Part shown: piece by piece, positions 47,885 through 61,389 of the stretch
Layout of the letters: each line of letters starts with the position of its first letter
Position numbering within the stretch: the stretch's first letter is position 1
Assembly (NCBI RefSeq): GCF_030563405.1
Contig: NZ_CP130748.1
Location: 558,001 to 622,000, forward strand
Direction: 5' to 3'
Length of the DNA stretch: 64,000 nt
Source of the DNA: Vibrio sp. SNU_ST1
GTDB lineage: Bacteria > Pseudomonadota > Gammaproteobacteria > Enterobacterales > Vibrionaceae
Notes under the pieces: generated by a model
The model's database searches: none
Seen by the model: only the letters and a program-made list of their open reading frames with translations
Told to the model about the DNA's origin: nothing
Made by a program: the position numbers and the translations under genes

Positions 47885-49825
47885 TTAGATTTTGAAAAAG
47901 CTCAGCAAGTCTTTTTGCTTAGCGGCTAATGAAGAAAGTTCCTCACTAGCTTGTTTGCTCTGCTCAATCCCTGAAACATTTTGATGAACAATATCAAAGG
48001 TCAGAGAAACATTTTGTGAAATATCTTGTGTCACGCCAGATTGCTCTTCAGACGCAGTTGCTACTTGTGTATTCATATCTGAGATTAGTTGCACAGAGTC
48101 AGTGATAGAGGCGAATGAAGTGCGAAGCTGTTCGCTATACTGTCTAGACTCTTCAGCTAACGAAAGGTTGGATTGCATAAACTGGTTCGCATCTTTCGCT
48201 TGAGCTTGAAGGCGAGATATTATTTCTTGAATATCGACGGTTGACTGCTGTGTTTTAGCGGCAAGAGAACGAACTTCATCTGCTACCACAGCAAAGCCTC
48301 GGCCTTGCTCGCCTGCTCGAGCGGCTTCAATAGCAGCATTTAACGCAAGCAAGTTAGTTTGTTCCGAAATTGAATTGATTACTTCAATAACACTACCTAT
48401 CTCTACCGAGTACTCTTGCAATTGGTTAACGATGTTTGATGTCTCTTCGATCGAATTTTCAACTTTTTGTGATATATCATCTGATGCATCGAGTGAAACA
48501 CTGCCATCTTTGACATTGGTCGTCGCACCTGTTGCCGCGCTCTCGGCGCTAGCTGCATTCTGGCTAACCTCACTCGCAGTACTAGAAAGTTCATTGATAG
48601 CTGTTGCTATTTGTTCCATCTGACTCAGTTCTTGTTGAGCATTCCCTTCTGTTTGACTCATCACTGCGGTTAGCTCAACGGAGGCCGCTGAAACATTGTC
48701 TGAAATTTGGTGGAAACCATCGATGATTCGACGCAGTTCTTGGCGCATTTCTAAAATGTTAGCGTATATACCAGTTTCTGTGCCTGTACTTGGAATCTGT
48801 TTTGAAAGATCGCCAGCTGCAACTTCGGCAACAATTGCTTGGATGTCACTTGGCTCTCCCCCAACGACTTTCCATACACTGCGGTAAATCGAAACAGCAA
48901 TGCTAAGAGAAGCGGCAACGACGATAATTGAAAGAACGCCTAGCATAAACTGCGCACTAGAGAATCGCTCTACCATACTAGGCCCAACAGAGTCTTGTTT
49001 TGACTTTGTCGCTAGTTTTATCTCTTCAATTGTTTTTGCCGCATTGATACCTGCAAGATCAAGGGTTCCTGAAATTATGCTGTTTCGTTCGTTGATCGTG
49101 TTAACGATTTTTGAAAATGTGGTGCGGTAGGTTTTGAATGCATCAGTAAAATCGTTTAAGTAACTGATTTGTTCCATCGACATGAGTTGAGATTCGATTG
49201 TTTCTGCGAGTAGTGCAGCTGAGGCAAACTCTTTTTCAGCACGCTGAGCATCTTCTGTTTTATTGCTAGTCAGAAACTTAGAAGCGTACAATCTTGATAG
49301 CAACACATGCTGCTGAAGCTGTCCTGAACTGACAGCAACTTCTAAATCCTCTTCGGCTGAAGCTTGGGTCATCAAGTTGGTCACTGCTTTTCGCATATTG
49401 ACTCCTGATGGGTCTAAGGCCTCTTGAACTAGGTTGTTTCTCGTATTAACCAGTTGAACAACTTTGTTAAAGCCTTGGCTATATTGATCAAGCAGCCCTT
49501 CTATCGCTAGAAATTCATTTTTGTGTAGATCGTCAAGGTGAGAAGCTAATAGGTCATCGATCAATTGATTTGATGCGGTGATGCGTCTGTTCAATTCAGA
49601 AGCGTGTGACGGAATAGGGTTTTTAATATATTTAAGTGCAGATAAACGAGCTTCCAGTATGTTGGCTTGGATTCGACCCGTTGAGACACTTGTTAATGCA
49701 AGGGAACGGTAAGTGTTAAACCCATCACTCGATTGATAAAAGCGTAATGAAGCAACGACTGAAATAACCAAAATTAGCGCGAGAATCACGCCAAAACCTA
49801 AGGACAGCAATTTCTTTAAACTCAT
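47885..49825 (-). CDS. Methyl-accepting chemotaxis protein
   Basis: 646-residue chemoreceptor. The first membrane segment (about 9-27) and the second (about 290-312) flank a helical periplasmic sensor of some 260 residues, the length of a double four-helix (HBM-like) domain. HAMP follows (about 315-370). The signalling hairpin tip reads [20 protein letters not shown] with [15 protein letters not shown]. No C-terminal NWETF-type tether is present. I chose the ATG at 49825 because AGGA is correctly spaced; an ATG 9 bases upstream abuts it. Ligand unknown. Confidence 0.92.
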   Translation of the reverse strand: MSLKKLLSLGFGVILALILVISVVASLRFYQSSDGFNTYRSLALTSVSTGRIQANILEARLSALKYIKNPIPSHASELNRRITASNQLIDDLLASHLDDLHKNEFLAIEGLLDQYSQGFNKVVQLVNTRNNLVQEALDPSGVNMRKAVTNLMTQASAEEDLEVAVSSGQLQQHVLLSRLYASKFLTSNKTEDAQRAEKEFASAALLAETIESQLMSMEQISYLNDFTDAFKTYRTTFSKIVNTINERNSIISGTLDLAGINAAKTIEEIKLATKSKQDSVGPSMVERFSSAQFMLGVLSIIVVAASLSIAVSIYRSVWKVVGGEPSDIQAIVAEVAAGDLSKQIPSTGTETGIYANILEMRQELRRIIDGFHQISDNVSAASVELTAVMSQTEGNAQQELSQMEQIATAINELSSTASEVSQNAASAESAATGATTNVKDGSVSLDASDDISQKVENSIEETSNIVNQLQEYSVEIGSVIEVINSISEQTNLLALNAAIEAARAGEQGRGFAVVADEVRSLAAKTQQSTVDIQEIISRLQAQAKDANQFMQSNLSLAEESRQYSEQLRTSFASITDSVQLISDMNTQVATASEEQSGVTQDISQNVSLTFDIVHQNVSGIEQSKQASEELSSLAAKQKDLLSFFKI

Positions 49826-50095
49826 AAATATCATTCCTAGTAAGGCAGCTTGTTTTTATTCTTAATAAATTCTTACATTATTCTAACGATAAATATATCA
49901 ATAAATAGTATCAGAACACTATATTTTGATATCTAGGAATGATGGGTAAAGTAGGTTGTTGATATTCTTGTTTTTTGTAATTTTTCTTTTGATGTTTTAC
50001 AAAAACAGATGCGGTTTTAGATGGGGCAGAATTTAGATATGTGAAGAGCCTCGGATTAAAAGGCTCTATGGGGTATCGTGAATAGAACAAACGGA

Positions 50096-50539
50096 CTAAC
50101 CTCCGACTTCTTCTGGTTCTACTTCTTCTTGTAACTCTAATAAATTGATCGCTATTGTAACGAAATCGCTGTCTGTAATGATGCCCACTAGTTCGTGGTT
50201 CTCTACGACAGGTAAACAGCCCACTTTGTGTTTCTGCATATAAACAGCAGACTCTTTTAGTCCTGCGCGTGGCTCTACAGACATAACACTCTTGTGCATG
50301 ATGTCATTGAGTGGTGTTGCAAGAGTATAGGATTGAGCTTGTGGGATGTTTTGTAGGCTAGATTCTTGAGCGGCAAGAACGTCTCGCTGTGTGACGACGC
50401 CAAGTAGTTGTCTGTCGGCATCAACAACCGGAATATGGCGGATATCAAGCGCTTCCATCATGTGCTTTGCATCGGCCAGTGAGTGTGAGCGCAATAGGGT
50501 ATGAGGGTTGCGAGTCATCATATCTTCAACCTTGATCAT
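50096..50539 (-). CDS. Tandem CBS-domain protein
   Basis: 147 residues made almost wholly of two CBS motifs (about 8-65 and 75-135), each with the typical VVDADRQLLGVVTQRDVLA and VVENHELVGIITDSDFVTIA pattern. Such stand-alone Bateman modules bind adenine nucleotides and act as energy sensors. The short tail is acidic (EEVEPEEVGG). GGAGG precedes the ATG. It is divergent from queA, and the partner is unknown. Confidence 0.88.
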   Translation of the reverse strand: MIKVEDMMTRNPHTLLRSHSLADAKHMMEALDIRHIPVVDADRQLLGVVTQRDVLAAQESSLQNIPQAQSYTLATPLNDIMHKSVMSVEPRAGLKESAVYMQKHKVGCLPVVENHELVGIITDSDFVTIAINLLELQEEVEPEEVGG

Positions 50540-51927
<1,388 letters not shown>

Positions 51928-52073
51928 TTTAAGCTGGTTATAAACGATATAAACAGAATTTACGGGTGCTAGCAGTAAGCTAGGAGTCGGGCAGGGTGTC
52001 TGTCTAATCTCTCGCAAGGAATACGCGACCGCTCCTCATAGAACCTACTAGGCTGAACTTTTGTTTGGCTTAA

Positions 52074-53258
<1,185 letters not shown>

Positions 53259-53368
53259 TATTTCTTTTTTGCGAGCCCTATCTCTCTTCCGAGTGATGGG
53301 GCTTGAAAATAAAGGGATGTGACCCAATTAGACAAACAATTACGAAAATATAATAGAGGATGTTTTAA

Positions 53369-53698
53369 ATGTTTATTTCTCAAGCTCACGCAGCAGCAGA
53401 AGGTGCACCAGCAGGCGGCGGTTTCGAAATGCTTATCATGCTAGGTATGTTCGCTGTGATCTTCTACTTCATGATCTACCGTCCACAAGCTAAGCGTGTT
53501 AAAGAGCACAAGAGCCTTATGTCTTCTATGGGCAAAGGCGATGAAGTTCTTACAAGCGGCGGCCTAATCGGCAAGATCACTAAGATTGCTGAAGACAGCG
53601 ACTACGTTGCTATCGAACTGAACGCAAACAACGAAGTTGTTATCAAGAAAGACTTCGTTACAGCAGTGCTACCAAAAGGTACTCTGAAATCACTATAA
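53369..53698 (+). CDS. yajC: YajC, Sec translocon accessory subunit
   Basis: A 109-residue single-pass inner-membrane protein associated with SecDF. The membrane segment is at about 20-38 (MLIMLGMFAVIFYFMIYRP), followed by the family motif RPQAKRVKEHKSLMSSMGKGDEV and a small cytoplasmic domain. It lies 20 bases before secD in the conserved order. Confidence 0.97.
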   Translation: MFISQAHAAAEGAPAGGGFEMLIMLGMFAVIFYFMIYRPQAKRVKEHKSLMSSMGKGDEVLTSGGLIGKITKIAEDSDYVAIELNANNEVVIKKDFVTAVLPKGTLKSL

Positions 53699-53718
53699 AC
53701 AGCTAGAGGATCCTCGCT

Positions 53719-55575
53719 GTGCTAAACCGTTATCCGTTATGGAAGTATTTGATGGTGATGTTTGCCATCGCTATCGCTGCGTTGTACGCACTTCCAAATA
53801 TATACGGTGAAGATCCGGCAGTTCAAGTTACAGGGGCGCGTGGCGCCTCTGTAGATCTGTCTACGCTGGATGCTGTCACCAATGCTCTTGAAGCAGAAAA
53901 CCTTTCTACTAAATCCGTTGCTCTCGAAAACGGTTCCATTCTTGTTCGATTTAACGATACAGATACGCAAATCAGTGCCCGTGATATCATCACAGAAGCA
54001 CTAGGTGATGACGTTATCGTAGCTTTAAACCTAGCGGCTTCAACTCCTGATTGGCTTGAATCTATTGGTGCTGCACCAATGAAACTGGGTCTTGATCTAC
54101 GTGGTGGTGTTCACTTCTTAATGGAAGTGGATATGGACGCTGCGATGCAAAAACTGGTTGGCCAACAAGAAGAAGCGTTCCGCAGTGAACTTCGTGAAGA
54201 AAAAATCCGCTACCGTGCTATTCGCCCATCGGGTAAAGATGCAGTTGAAGTGATTCTGCGTAACGAAGAGCAGCTTGCGGAAGCGAAATCGCTACTGCAA
54301 TCTAAGCACCAAGATATGACGTTCGTAGATTCAGAATCTAACGGTCGTTTCTCTTTGATTGCTAACTTCACTGAAACTCGTCTTCAAGAAATCCGCAATT
54401 ATGCGGTAGAGCAAAACATTACTATTCTACGTAACCGCGTTAACGAACTTGGTGTTGCTGAGCCTTTGGTTCAACGTCAAGGTGCTAGCCGTATCGTAGT
54501 GGAATTGCCTGGTGTTCAAGACACGGCTCGTGCTAAAGAAATTTTAGGCGCAACCGCGACTCTTGAATTCCGTGAAGTAGACAGCAGTGCTGATTTGGCC
54601 GCTGCAGCTTCTGGCCGTGCTCCTGCTGGTAGTGAAATTAAGCAAGACCGTGATGGTCGTCCTGTAGTACTTAAGAAACGCGTTATCTTAGGCGGTTCTA
54701 GCATTACAGATGCAAGCTCAAGTGTTGATGAATATGGTCGCCCACAAGTTAACATCTCGCTAGACAGCGAAGGTGGTAGCAAGATGTCTACATTCTCTCG
54801 TCAAAATATCGGTAAGCTAATGGCAACCGTATTTGCAGAGTATAAGGACAGCGGTCGTAAAACACCTGAAGGCCGAGTGATCCTAAGTAAGCACGAAGAA
54901 GTGATTAACCAAGCGACAATTCAATCTGCGCTTGGCCGTAACTTCCGTATTACAGGTATCGACTCAACGGCTGAAGCTCATAACTTGGCACTTCTACTAC
55001 GTGCAGGTGCATTGATTGCTCCTATCTCGATTGTAGAAGAACGTACGATTGGTCCATCTATGGGTCAACAAAACATCGATATGGGTATCATGGCGATGGT
55101 TTGGGGTATGGCTGCAGTAATGCTGTTTACACTGCTTTACTACCGTACTTTCGGTTTGATTGCGAACGTTGCTCTGATGGCTAACTTGGTGTTGATTATT
55201 GGTGTGATGTCGATGATTCCTGGCGCGACAATGACGCTACCAGGCATTGCCGGTATCGTATTGACGGTCGGTATGGCAGTCGATGCCAACGTTCTTATCT
55301 TTGAGCGTATACGTGAAGAACTTCGAGATGGACGCAGTCCACAACAAGCGATCCACCAAGGTTATGCAAACGCATTTAGTACAATCGCCGATGCCAACAT
55401 CACCACACTACTAACAGCAATCATTCTATTTGCTGTCGGTACAGGTGCGATTAAAGGCTTCGCGGTAACGTTATCAATCGGTATCTTGACTTCAATGTTT
55501 ACAGCTATTATCGGAACACGTTGTATCGTGAACCTGATGTATGGCGGCAAACGCGTTAAGAAACTGTCGATCTAA
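53719..55575 (+). CDS. secD: SecD, protein translocase subunit
   Basis: RND-like membrane protein that uses the proton gradient to pull secreted proteins across with SecF. The 618 residues have one membrane segment at the N-terminus, the large periplasmic P1 domain (with [17 protein letters not shown], the D1 motif) and head region, then five C-terminal membrane segments with [27 protein letters not shown], the D4/proton-relay region. GTG start, 20 bases after yajC. Confidence 0.97.
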   Translation: MLNRYPLWKYLMVMFAIAIAALYALPNIYGEDPAVQVTGARGASVDLSTLDAVTNALEAENLSTKSVALENGSILVRFNDTDTQISARDIITEALGDDVIVALNLAASTPDWLESIGAAPMKLGLDLRGGVHFLMEVDMDAAMQKLVGQQEEAFRSELREEKIRYRAIRPSGKDAVEVILRNEEQLAEAKSLLQSKHQDMTFVDSESNGRFSLIANFTETRLQEIRNYAVEQNITILRNRVNELGVAEPLVQRQGASRIVVELPGVQDTARAKEILGATATLEFREVDSSADLAAAASGRAPAGSEIKQDRDGRPVVLKKRVILGGSSITDASSSVDEYGRPQVNISLDSEGGSKMSTFSRQNIGKLMATVFAEYKDSGRKTPEGRVILSKHEEVINQATIQSALGRNFRITGIDSTAEAHNLALLLRAGALIAPISIVEERTIGPSMGQQNIDMGIMAMVWGMAAVMLFTLLYYRTFGLIANVALMANLVLIIGVMSMIPGATMTLPGIAGIVLTVGMAVDANVLIFERIREELRDGRSPQQAIHQGYANAFSTIADANITTLLTAIILFAVGTGAIKGFAVTLSIGILTSMFTAIIGTRCIVNLMYGGKRVKKLSI

Positions 55576-55589
55576 GGCTAGGAATTAAT

Positions 55590-56537
55590 ATGTTTCAGAT
55601 TCTAAAAGCAGAAAAAATGATCGACTTTATGCGTTGGTCAAAGGTTGCCTTTGTATTCTCTATCTTGATGATTGGTACTGCTATCTTCACCCTAACAACG
55701 AAATCGTTGAATTGGGGTCTAGATTTTACCGGCGGTACTCTGATTGAAGTTGGCTTTGAGGAGCCAGCAAATCTACCTGACATTCGAAGCGCACTAGAAG
55801 CTGAAGGCTTTGGTGATGCTACGGTTCAGAACTTTGGTTCTGCGCGTGAGGTAATGGTTCGTCTACGTCCACGTGATGGTGTTGCGGGTGAAACGCTTGG
55901 TAACCAGATCCTGTCTGCGATTAAAGATGGTACTGGTGAGCAAGTTGAGATGCGTCGTATCGAGTTCGTTGGTCCTAACGTAGGTGATGAATTAACAGAA
56001 GCGGGTGGCCTTGCTATCCTTGTTTCTCTTATCTGTATCTTGATCTACGTATCAGTGCGATTCGAATGGCGATTAGCTGCGGGTGCGGTATTAGCCCTAG
56101 CGCACGACGTTATCATCACGCTCGGTGTCTTCTCTTTAATGCAAATTGAGGTAGACCTTACCATCGTAGCAGCCTTGCTAACGGTAGTCGGTTACTCCCT
56201 CAACGATACCATCGTTGTATTCGACCGTATTCGTGAGAACTTCCGTAAGATGCGTAAAGGCGAGGCACCTGAAGTTCTGAACAGCTCAATCACACAAACA
56301 TTGAGCCGTACTTTGATCACTTCTGGTACCACGTTATTCGTAGTTATTGCACTGTTTGTTCAGGGCGGCGCTATGATTCACGGTTTCGCGACTGCGCTTC
56401 TATTGGGTATTACAGTGGGTACTTATTCTTCTATCTACGTTGCATCAGCACTAGCTATGAAGTTGGGTATTACGCGTGAGCATCTAATGCCACCACAAGT
56501 GGATAAAGAAGGTGAAGAGTTTGACGAAATGCCTTAG
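55590..56537 (+). CDS. secF: SecF, protein translocase subunit
   Basis: Partner of SecD, 315 residues, six membrane segments. Motifs: LNWGLDFTGGTLIEV after the first segment, and VVGYSLNDTIVVFDRIRENFRKM in the fourth to fifth segments, which carries the conserved Asp-Arg. It begins 14 bases after secD. The acidic tail ends DKEGEEFDEMP. An intrinsic terminator follows. Confidence 0.97.
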   Translation: MFQILKAEKMIDFMRWSKVAFVFSILMIGTAIFTLTTKSLNWGLDFTGGTLIEVGFEEPANLPDIRSALEAEGFGDATVQNFGSAREVMVRLRPRDGVAGETLGNQILSAIKDGTGEQVEMRRIEFVGPNVGDELTEAGGLAILVSLICILIYVSVRFEWRLAAGAVLALAHDVIITLGVFSLMQIEVDLTIVAALLTVVGYSLNDTIVVFDRIRENFRKMRKGEAPEVLNSSITQTLSRTLITSGTTLFVVIALFVQGGAMIHGFATALLLGITVGTYSSIYVASALAMKLGITREHLMPPQVDKEGEEFDEMP

Positions 56538-56565
56538 GCCGCGGCTTAACAACTTTCGCTAAACC

Positions 56566-56596
56566 AAAAAACCGCTGGGCAACTAGCGGTTTTTTT
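56566..56596 (+). terminator. Terminator after secF
   Basis: An 11-bp stem AAAAAACCGCT/AGCGGTTTTTT with an 8-base loop and a T run, 28 bases after the stop. Confidence 0.9.
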
Positions 56597-56652
56597 ATGT
56601 CTGTATATTGTGGGTTAGCTTTTGTATCCGATTGCACATTGCCGTATTTACC

Positions 56653-56694
56653 CAATATCAATATCAATATCAATATCAATATCAATATCAATAC
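56653..56694. repeat. Tandem hexamer repeat (CAATAT)
   Basis: Six exact CAATAT copies (56653-56688) and a seventh ending in C, in the 341-base non-coding interval between secF and suhB. The interval otherwise holds the two terminators and no supported gene. A minus-strand ORF through the repeat is an artefact of its three-base periodicity. Confidence 0.95.
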
Positions 56695-56808
56695 CAAGTG
56701 CCAAAGTAGTTAAGTCACTATCTAGTGGAGTTCTAAATACAGCTGACAGATCAAGTGATTTGTGCTCACTGTAACTAACCGGAATTTTGGTCGTATCTCG
56801 GATACAAA

Positions 56809-56832
56809 AAAGCCTCGCAATAGCGAGGCTTT
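56809..56832 (-). terminator. Terminator after suhB
   Basis: A 10-bp perfect stem AAAGCCTCGC/GCGAGGCTTT with an AATA loop and T run on the minus strand. Confidence 0.88.
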
Positions 56833-56878
56833 GAAAATCTTATGCTCTTAACTAAAGAGCATTAACGCAAGGTCTGAA

Positions 56879-57682
56879 TTACTTCAGCATACCTTCGTTA
56901 GAGTTCTCACGAACGTGCTTAAGAATAGACTTAACACCACGCGCGCTTGAAGCAACAACATTACCAGACGTCATGTAATCAGTGCCGCCAGCAAAGTCAG
57001 TCATGATAGCACCAGCTTCACGAGCGATTAGATCGCCAGCTGCTAGATCCCATGGCTTGAGGCCTAGTTCTAGGTAACCGTCAACACGGCCAGCCGCTAG
57101 GTAACATAGGTCAAGCGCTGGAGAACCAGTACGACGGAAATCAGCACAATCAACGAATAGACCAGAGATGATCTTCATGAAAGATTCAGAGTGTTGTTTT
57201 TGCTTGAATGGGAAACCAGTCGCTAGAACAGTACCTTGAAGGTCTTTTAGTTGAGTAACACGCATACGAGCGTTGTTAAGTTGAGCGCCAGCGCCACGTT
57301 GAGCTGTGAATAGCTCGTTTAGCATTGGGTCATAAACACAAGCAACTTCTGTACGACCGTTCATGCGAACAGCGATAGATACAGAGAAGTGAGGGAAACC
57401 TTTTACAAAGTTGTTGGTGCCATCTAGTGGGTCAACGATCCATTGTACGTCAGAATCTTTACCTTCAGTTAGGCCTGACTCTTCAGAAATAATGCTGTGC
57501 TCTGGGTAAGATGATTTGATTGTCTCAATGATCATGTACTCAGCTTCTTGAGCAATGTTAGTAACGTAATCGTTGTTACCTTTTAGAGACGATTCGATCT
57601 TATCAGTTGTTTCTAGAGATTTAGCAATATGGTTGCCAGCTTTACGCGCAGCGCGTATCGCAATGTTTAGCATTGGATGCAT
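56879..57682 (-). CDS. suhB: SuhB, inositol monophosphatase family protein / rRNA antitermination factor
   Basis: 267 residues. In E. coli, SuhB has inositol monophosphatase activity and also joins the Nus complex that supports rRNA transcription and folding. The metal-site motifs are complete: EEESG-like ISEESGLTEG, WIVDPLDGTNNFVKGFP, and KPWDLAAGDLIAREAGA. It is divergent from trmJ. Its presence with the boxA elements of the rRNA operon in one window is coincidental but functionally related. Confidence 0.95.
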   Translation of the reverse strand: MHPMLNIAIRAARKAGNHIAKSLETTDKIESSLKGNNDYVTNIAQEAEYMIIETIKSSYPEHSIISEESGLTEGKDSDVQWIVDPLDGTNNFVKGFPHFSVSIAVRMNGRTEVACVYDPMLNELFTAQRGAGAQLNNARMRVTQLKDLQGTVLATGFPFKQKQHSESFMKIISGLFVDCADFRRTGSPALDLCYLAAGRVDGYLELGLKPWDLAAGDLIAREAGAIMTDFAGGTDYMTSGNVVASSARGVKSILKHVRENSNEGMLK

Positions 57683-57863
57683 ATGGTTTTTCCCACAAGA
57701 TGTTAAAGAACAGTTTAAAGCGGCGGCGAGTATACCAAAGTTTCCCCAAAAGGGAAGTGGTTATTTTTTGAACTCTTGATTTCACATTCCGAGAAGGGTC
57801 TGACCATTTTACTTAGCTATGTGTTAATATCTCGCGATTATTTTTAAAGTGGTGTCATATAGC

Positions 57864-58592
57864 ATGTTAGACAATGTAAAAGTCGTTCTGGTTGGTACGT
57901 CTCATTCGGGAAATATCGGATCAGCAGCTCGCGCAATGAAAGTGATGGGTTTGAGTCAGTTAGTTCTTGTAGACCCTCAATGTGAAGTTGACGAGCAGAC
58001 CTTAGCACTGGCTGCGGGTGCAGGTGACATCGCGGAAAACGCGACCATCGTTTCTACACTGGATGAAGCAGTAAAAGACTGTGGTTTGGTGGTTGGTTCG
58101 AGTGCACGCTCTCGTACGCTTGAATGGCCAATGCTTGAGCCGCGTGAATGTGGACAAAAATTTGCAGTTGAAGGTCAAAAGCACCCTGTAGCGTTAGTGT
58201 TCGGCCGTGAGCGTACAGGCTTAACCAATGATGAGCTTCAGAAGTGTCATTTCCATGTATGTATTCCTGCAAACCCCGAATACAGCTCACTAAATCTAGC
58301 AATGGCGGTACAGACTCTTAGCTATGAAGTACGTGTAGCACACCTTGATATGGTAGCGAGCCAGTACCAGCCGCAGCAACAAGATGAGTACCCTCGTCAC
58401 GAAGAACTAGAAATGTTCTATGAGCACCTTGAAAAAGTGATCATTGATACCCAATTTATCTCTAAGGATAAGCCGGGTCAGGTGATGAATAAGCTACGTC
58501 GTTTGTTCAGTCGAGCTCGTCCAGAGCTGCAAGAGATCAACACTCTACGCGGCATTTTGACTTCAATTGAGAAGAGCAAAAACGACAAATAA
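57864..58592 (+). CDS. trmJ: TrmJ, tRNA 2'-O-methyltransferase (Cm32/Um32)
   Basis: SPOUT methyltransferase that modifies the ribose of tRNA nucleotide 32 using SAM. The 242-residue form from the ATG at 57864 aligns with E. coli MLQNIRIVLV (here [20 protein letters not shown]). The knot motifs [16 protein letters not shown] and [17 protein letters not shown] are intact. A GTG at 57849 would add five residues. It precedes iscR, as in E. coli. Confidence 0.95.
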   Translation: MLDNVKVVLVGTSHSGNIGSAARAMKVMGLSQLVLVDPQCEVDEQTLALAAGAGDIAENATIVSTLDEAVKDCGLVVGSSARSRTLEWPMLEPRECGQKFAVEGQKHPVALVFGRERTGLTNDELQKCHFHVCIPANPEYSSLNLAMAVQTLSYEVRVAHLDMVASQYQPQQQDEYPRHEELEMFYEHLEKVIIDTQFISKDKPGQVMNKLRRLFSRARPELQEINTLRGILTSIEKSKNDK

Positions 58593-58616
58593 AGTCCGCA
58601 CAAAGCTTAAGGATGA

Positions 58617-58641
58617 ATACCTGACTAAAATAGTCGGCTAA
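58617..58641 (+). promoter_or_regulatory. IscR type 1 binding site, upstream copy
   Basis: ATACCTGACTAAAATAGTC followed by GGCTAA fits the type 1 pattern (ATA-N3-GACTA-N3-TAGTC). It lies 68 bases before iscR and directly abuts the second copy. [2Fe-2S]-IscR is the expected ligand. Confidence 0.85.
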
Positions 58642-58666
58642 ATACTTGACCAATTTAGTCAGGTAT
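58642..58666 (+). promoter_or_regulatory. IscR type 1 binding site, downstream copy, overlapping the isc promoter
   Basis: ATACTTGACCAATTTAGTC followed by AGGTAT is a near-consensus type 1 site. TTGACC inside it can serve as the -35 element, so bound IscR would block RNA polymerase, giving autorepression of the operon. Confidence 0.88.
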
Positions 58667-58708
58667 GGGAAGATTCCAACCACATAAACAATGTGGGTAC
58701 GGTGTGAT

Positions 58709-59230
58709 ATGAAACTTACATCTAAAGGAAGATATGCGGTAACAGCTATGCTAGATGTAGCACTGCATTCGCAAAAAAGCCCAGTTCCTCTGGCTGATAT
58801 TTCAGAGCGACAAGGCATCTCGTTATCTTACTTAGAACAGCTGTTTTCTAAGTTACGTAAAGCTGGCTTGGTTGCTAGTGTTCGTGGTCCTGGCGGTGGT
58901 TACCGTTTAGGTGCTGAAGCGAGTGACATCGCTGTCGGAACTGTAATTGCTGCAGTTGACGAATCAGTAGATGCAACTAAGTGTCACGGTCGAGCAGATT
59001 GCCAAGGTGGTACTCGTTGTTTAACTCACACTTTATGGCGTGATTTAAGCTCCCGAATCAGCAGCTTCTTAAACGACATTACTCTCGGTGAGCTAATGAA
59101 AGATAACGAAGTTTTAGAGATTTCTGATCGTCAAGATATCGATCTTGCGGTTAATAATGGTTTTGCACATAAAAATACGAGCACTACAACGATTAGTGCA
59201 GCACCTCACGGTGTTAATGCCCGCTCTTAG
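58709..59230 (+). CDS. iscR: IscR, Fe-S cluster-sensing repressor
   Basis: Rrf2-family regulator of Fe-S biogenesis. I chose the ATG at 58709, giving [16 protein letters not shown] as in E. coli (173 residues). The winged helix is at about 1-65 ([18 protein letters not shown]). The [2Fe-2S] ligands C92, C98, C104 and H107 are all present, at the same numbering as E. coli. Two abutting type 1 sites sit upstream. It is the first gene of the isc operon. Confidence 0.97.
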   Translation: MKLTSKGRYAVTAMLDVALHSQKSPVPLADISERQGISLSYLEQLFSKLRKAGLVASVRGPGGGYRLGAEASDIAVGTVIAAVDESVDATKCHGRADCQGGTRCLTHTLWRDLSSRISSFLNDITLGELMKDNEVLEISDRQDIDLAVNNGFAHKNTSTTTISAAPHGVNARS

Positions 59231-59257
59231 CGGTCAGTTTTTACATTGGAGTAGAAA

Positions 59258-60472
59258 ATGAAACTGCCTATTTACTTTGACTATTCAGCTACATGCCCAG
59301 TCGATCCACGTGTTGCTGAAAAAATGGTTCAGTGCATGACGATGGACGGTAACTTCGGTAACCCTGCATCTCGTTCACACCGTTACGGCTGGCAGGCAGA
59401 AGAATCAGTAGATAATGCTCGTGAGCAAATTGCCGATCTACTAAATGCAGACCCACGTGAGATTGTTTTCACGTCAGGAGCTACAGAGTCAGATAACCTT
59501 GCTATCAAAGGTGCTGCGCACTTTTACGAGAAAAAAGGTAAGCACGTAATCACGTGCAAAACAGAACACAAAGCGGTTCTTGACCCATGTCGCCAACTAG
59601 AGCGTGAAGGTTTTGAGGTTACATACCTTGAGCCAGAAGCAAACGGCATCATTGATCTAGACAAGCTACAAGCTGCAATGCGTGAAGATACTGTTCTAGT
59701 TTCTATCATGCACGTAAACAACGAGATTGGTGTAATCCAAGATATCGGTGCAATTGGCGAATTATGTCGTGCACGCAAGATCATTTTCCACGTTGATGCG
59801 GCGCAGTCTGCGGGTAAAATCCCACTAGACGTAAAAGAGATGAAAGTTGATCTTATCTCTATGTCTGCACACAAAGCATACGGCCCTAAAGGCATCGGCG
59901 CTTTGTACGTTCGTCGTAAGCCACGTATTCGCCTTGAAGCGCAAATGCACGGTGGCGGTCATGAGCGTGGTTTTCGTTCTGGTACGCTTGCTACTCACCA
60001 AATCGTGGGTATGGGCGAAGCGTTTGCTATCGCTAAACAAGACATGCAGAAAGATTACGACCACGCACTAGCACTTCGTGAGCGCCTATTGAAAGGTGTT
60101 CAAGATCTAGAAGCAGTAACTGTAAATGGCGACTTAGACCAACGTGTACCACATAACCTAAACGTGAGTTTTGCTTTCGTTGAAGGTGAATCTCTGCTTA
60201 TGTCTTTAAAAGACCTTGCGGTATCATCAGGTTCTGCATGTACATCAGCAAGCTTAGAGCCTTCATACGTTCTGCGTGCTCTTGGTCTAAACGATGAACT
60301 GGCGCACAGCTCAGTACGTTTCTCATTCGGCCGTTTCACAACGGAAGAAGAAATCGACTACGCGATTGCACAAATCCGTGTAGCGGTAAACAAATTACGC
60401 GACATGTCTCCTCTATGGGATATGTATAAAGAAGGGATTGATTTGAACACTGTTGAGTGGGCTCATCACTAA
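59258..60472 (+). CDS. iscS: IscS, cysteine desulfurase
   Basis: PLP enzyme that removes sulfur from cysteine for Fe-S clusters and tRNA thiolation. 404 residues, the E. coli length. The PLP Lys is in [15 protein letters not shown], the catalytic Cys in the mobile loop [14 protein letters not shown], and the C-terminus ends [16 protein letters not shown], the IscU-binding tail. Confidence 0.98.
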   Translation: MKLPIYFDYSATCPVDPRVAEKMVQCMTMDGNFGNPASRSHRYGWQAEESVDNAREQIADLLNADPREIVFTSGATESDNLAIKGAAHFYEKKGKHVITCKTEHKAVLDPCRQLEREGFEVTYLEPEANGIIDLDKLQAAMREDTVLVSIMHVNNEIGVIQDIGAIGELCRARKIIFHVDAAQSAGKIPLDVKEMKVDLISMSAHKAYGPKGIGALYVRRKPRIRLEAQMHGGGHERGFRSGTLATHQIVGMGEAFAIAKQDMQKDYDHALALRERLLKGVQDLEAVTVNGDLDQRVPHNLNVSFAFVEGESLLMSLKDLAVSSGSACTSASLEPSYVLRALGLNDELAHSSVRFSFGRFTTEEEIDYAIAQIRVAVNKLRDMSPLWDMYKEGIDLNTVEWAHH

Positions 60473-60505
60473 TCTCACGGAAATAGAGGATTCGAGGTAA
60501 CTATC

Positions 60506-60883
60506 ATGGCATATAGCGAAAAAGTAATTGATCACTACGAAAACCCACGTAATGTAGGTTCGTTTGATAAAGAAGACCCAAGTGTAGGTAGCGGCATGGT
60601 TGGCGCACCGGCTTGTGGTGACGTAATGAAACTGCAAATCAAAGTATCTGCAGAAGGTATTATTGAAGACGCAAAATTCAAGACTTACGGTTGCGGTAGC
60701 GCAATCGCTTCTAGTTCACTAGTAACTGAGTGGGTTAAAGGTAAAAGTATTGATGAAGCAGCTGCAATCAAAAACTCTGAAATCGCAGAAGAGCTTGAGT
60801 TGCCACCAGTGAAAGTTCACTGTTCAATTCTTGCTGAAGATGCAATCAAAGCAGCTGTTGCGGATTACAAAAAGAAGCACTAA
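60506..60883 (+). CDS. iscU: IscU, Fe-S cluster scaffold
   Basis: 125-residue scaffold on which IscS-derived sulfur and iron are assembled. The cluster ligands C37 (GAPACGDV), D39, C63 (YGCGSAI) and the third Cys (KVHCSILAEDA) are present. The HscA-recognition motif appears as LPPVK. It begins 33 bases after iscS. Confidence 0.98.
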   Translation: MAYSEKVIDHYENPRNVGSFDKEDPSVGSGMVGAPACGDVMKLQIKVSAEGIIEDAKFKTYGCGSAIASSSLVTEWVKGKSIDEAAAIKNSEIAEELELPPVKVHCSILAEDAIKAAVADYKKKH

Positions 60884-60985
60884 TCGCTTCAATAACGTAA
60901 TCACGTCGAAAAAATAAGTAATATTTGGGAGCATCCTTTGTGCTCCCCCTGAGTTCTCAATTTATATAAAACACAAGGTTGTAGT

Positions 60986-61309
60986 ATGGCCATCACCATG
61001 ACAGATACGGCAGCAAGCCGAGTTCAAGCTTTCCTAGATAACCGTGGTAAAGGTCTCGGGTTACGCTTAGCAGTAAAAACTACTGGCTGTTCGGGTATGG
61101 CGTATGTACTGGAATTCGTTGACGAGCTTAACGAAGAAGACGAAGTGTTTGAGCATTCAGGCGTTAAGGTCATCATTGATCCAAAGAGCCTAGTATACCT
61201 AGATGGTACTGAGCTTGATTATGTAAAAGAAGGCCTAAACGAAGGTTTTGAATTCAACAACCCTAACGCGAAAGGCGAATGTGGTTGTGGTGAGAGCTTC
61301 AATGTTTAA
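60986..61309 (+). CDS. iscA: IscA, A-type Fe-S carrier
   Basis: 107 residues, with the three conserved Cys at positions 35, 99 and 101 ([19 protein letters not shown]). It receives clusters and passes them to apoproteins. The 102-base gap after iscU contains no terminator, so it stays within the operon. Confidence 0.97.
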   Translation: MAITMTDTAASRVQAFLDNRGKGLGLRLAVKTTGCSGMAYVLEFVDELNEEDEVFEHSGVKVIIDPKSLVYLDGTELDYVKEGLNEGFEFNNPNAKGECGCGESFNV

Positions 61310-61389
61310 ACGCTTGAATCGTTGAGCGTTGTAAGCGAAGAATAAAATTAGGCTCTGAACAAAGAGCCTAAACTTAGGACCACCTTTAC

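Noticed and set aside
50040..50095. Terminator after the CBS gene
   Set aside because: A GAGCCT/AGGCTC stem is present but lacks a T run on the relevant strand.
56470..56697. Minus-strand ORF with repeated Ile-Leu
   Set aside because: Produced by the CAATAT repeat and secF antisense. No ribosome site, and it crosses the secF terminator.
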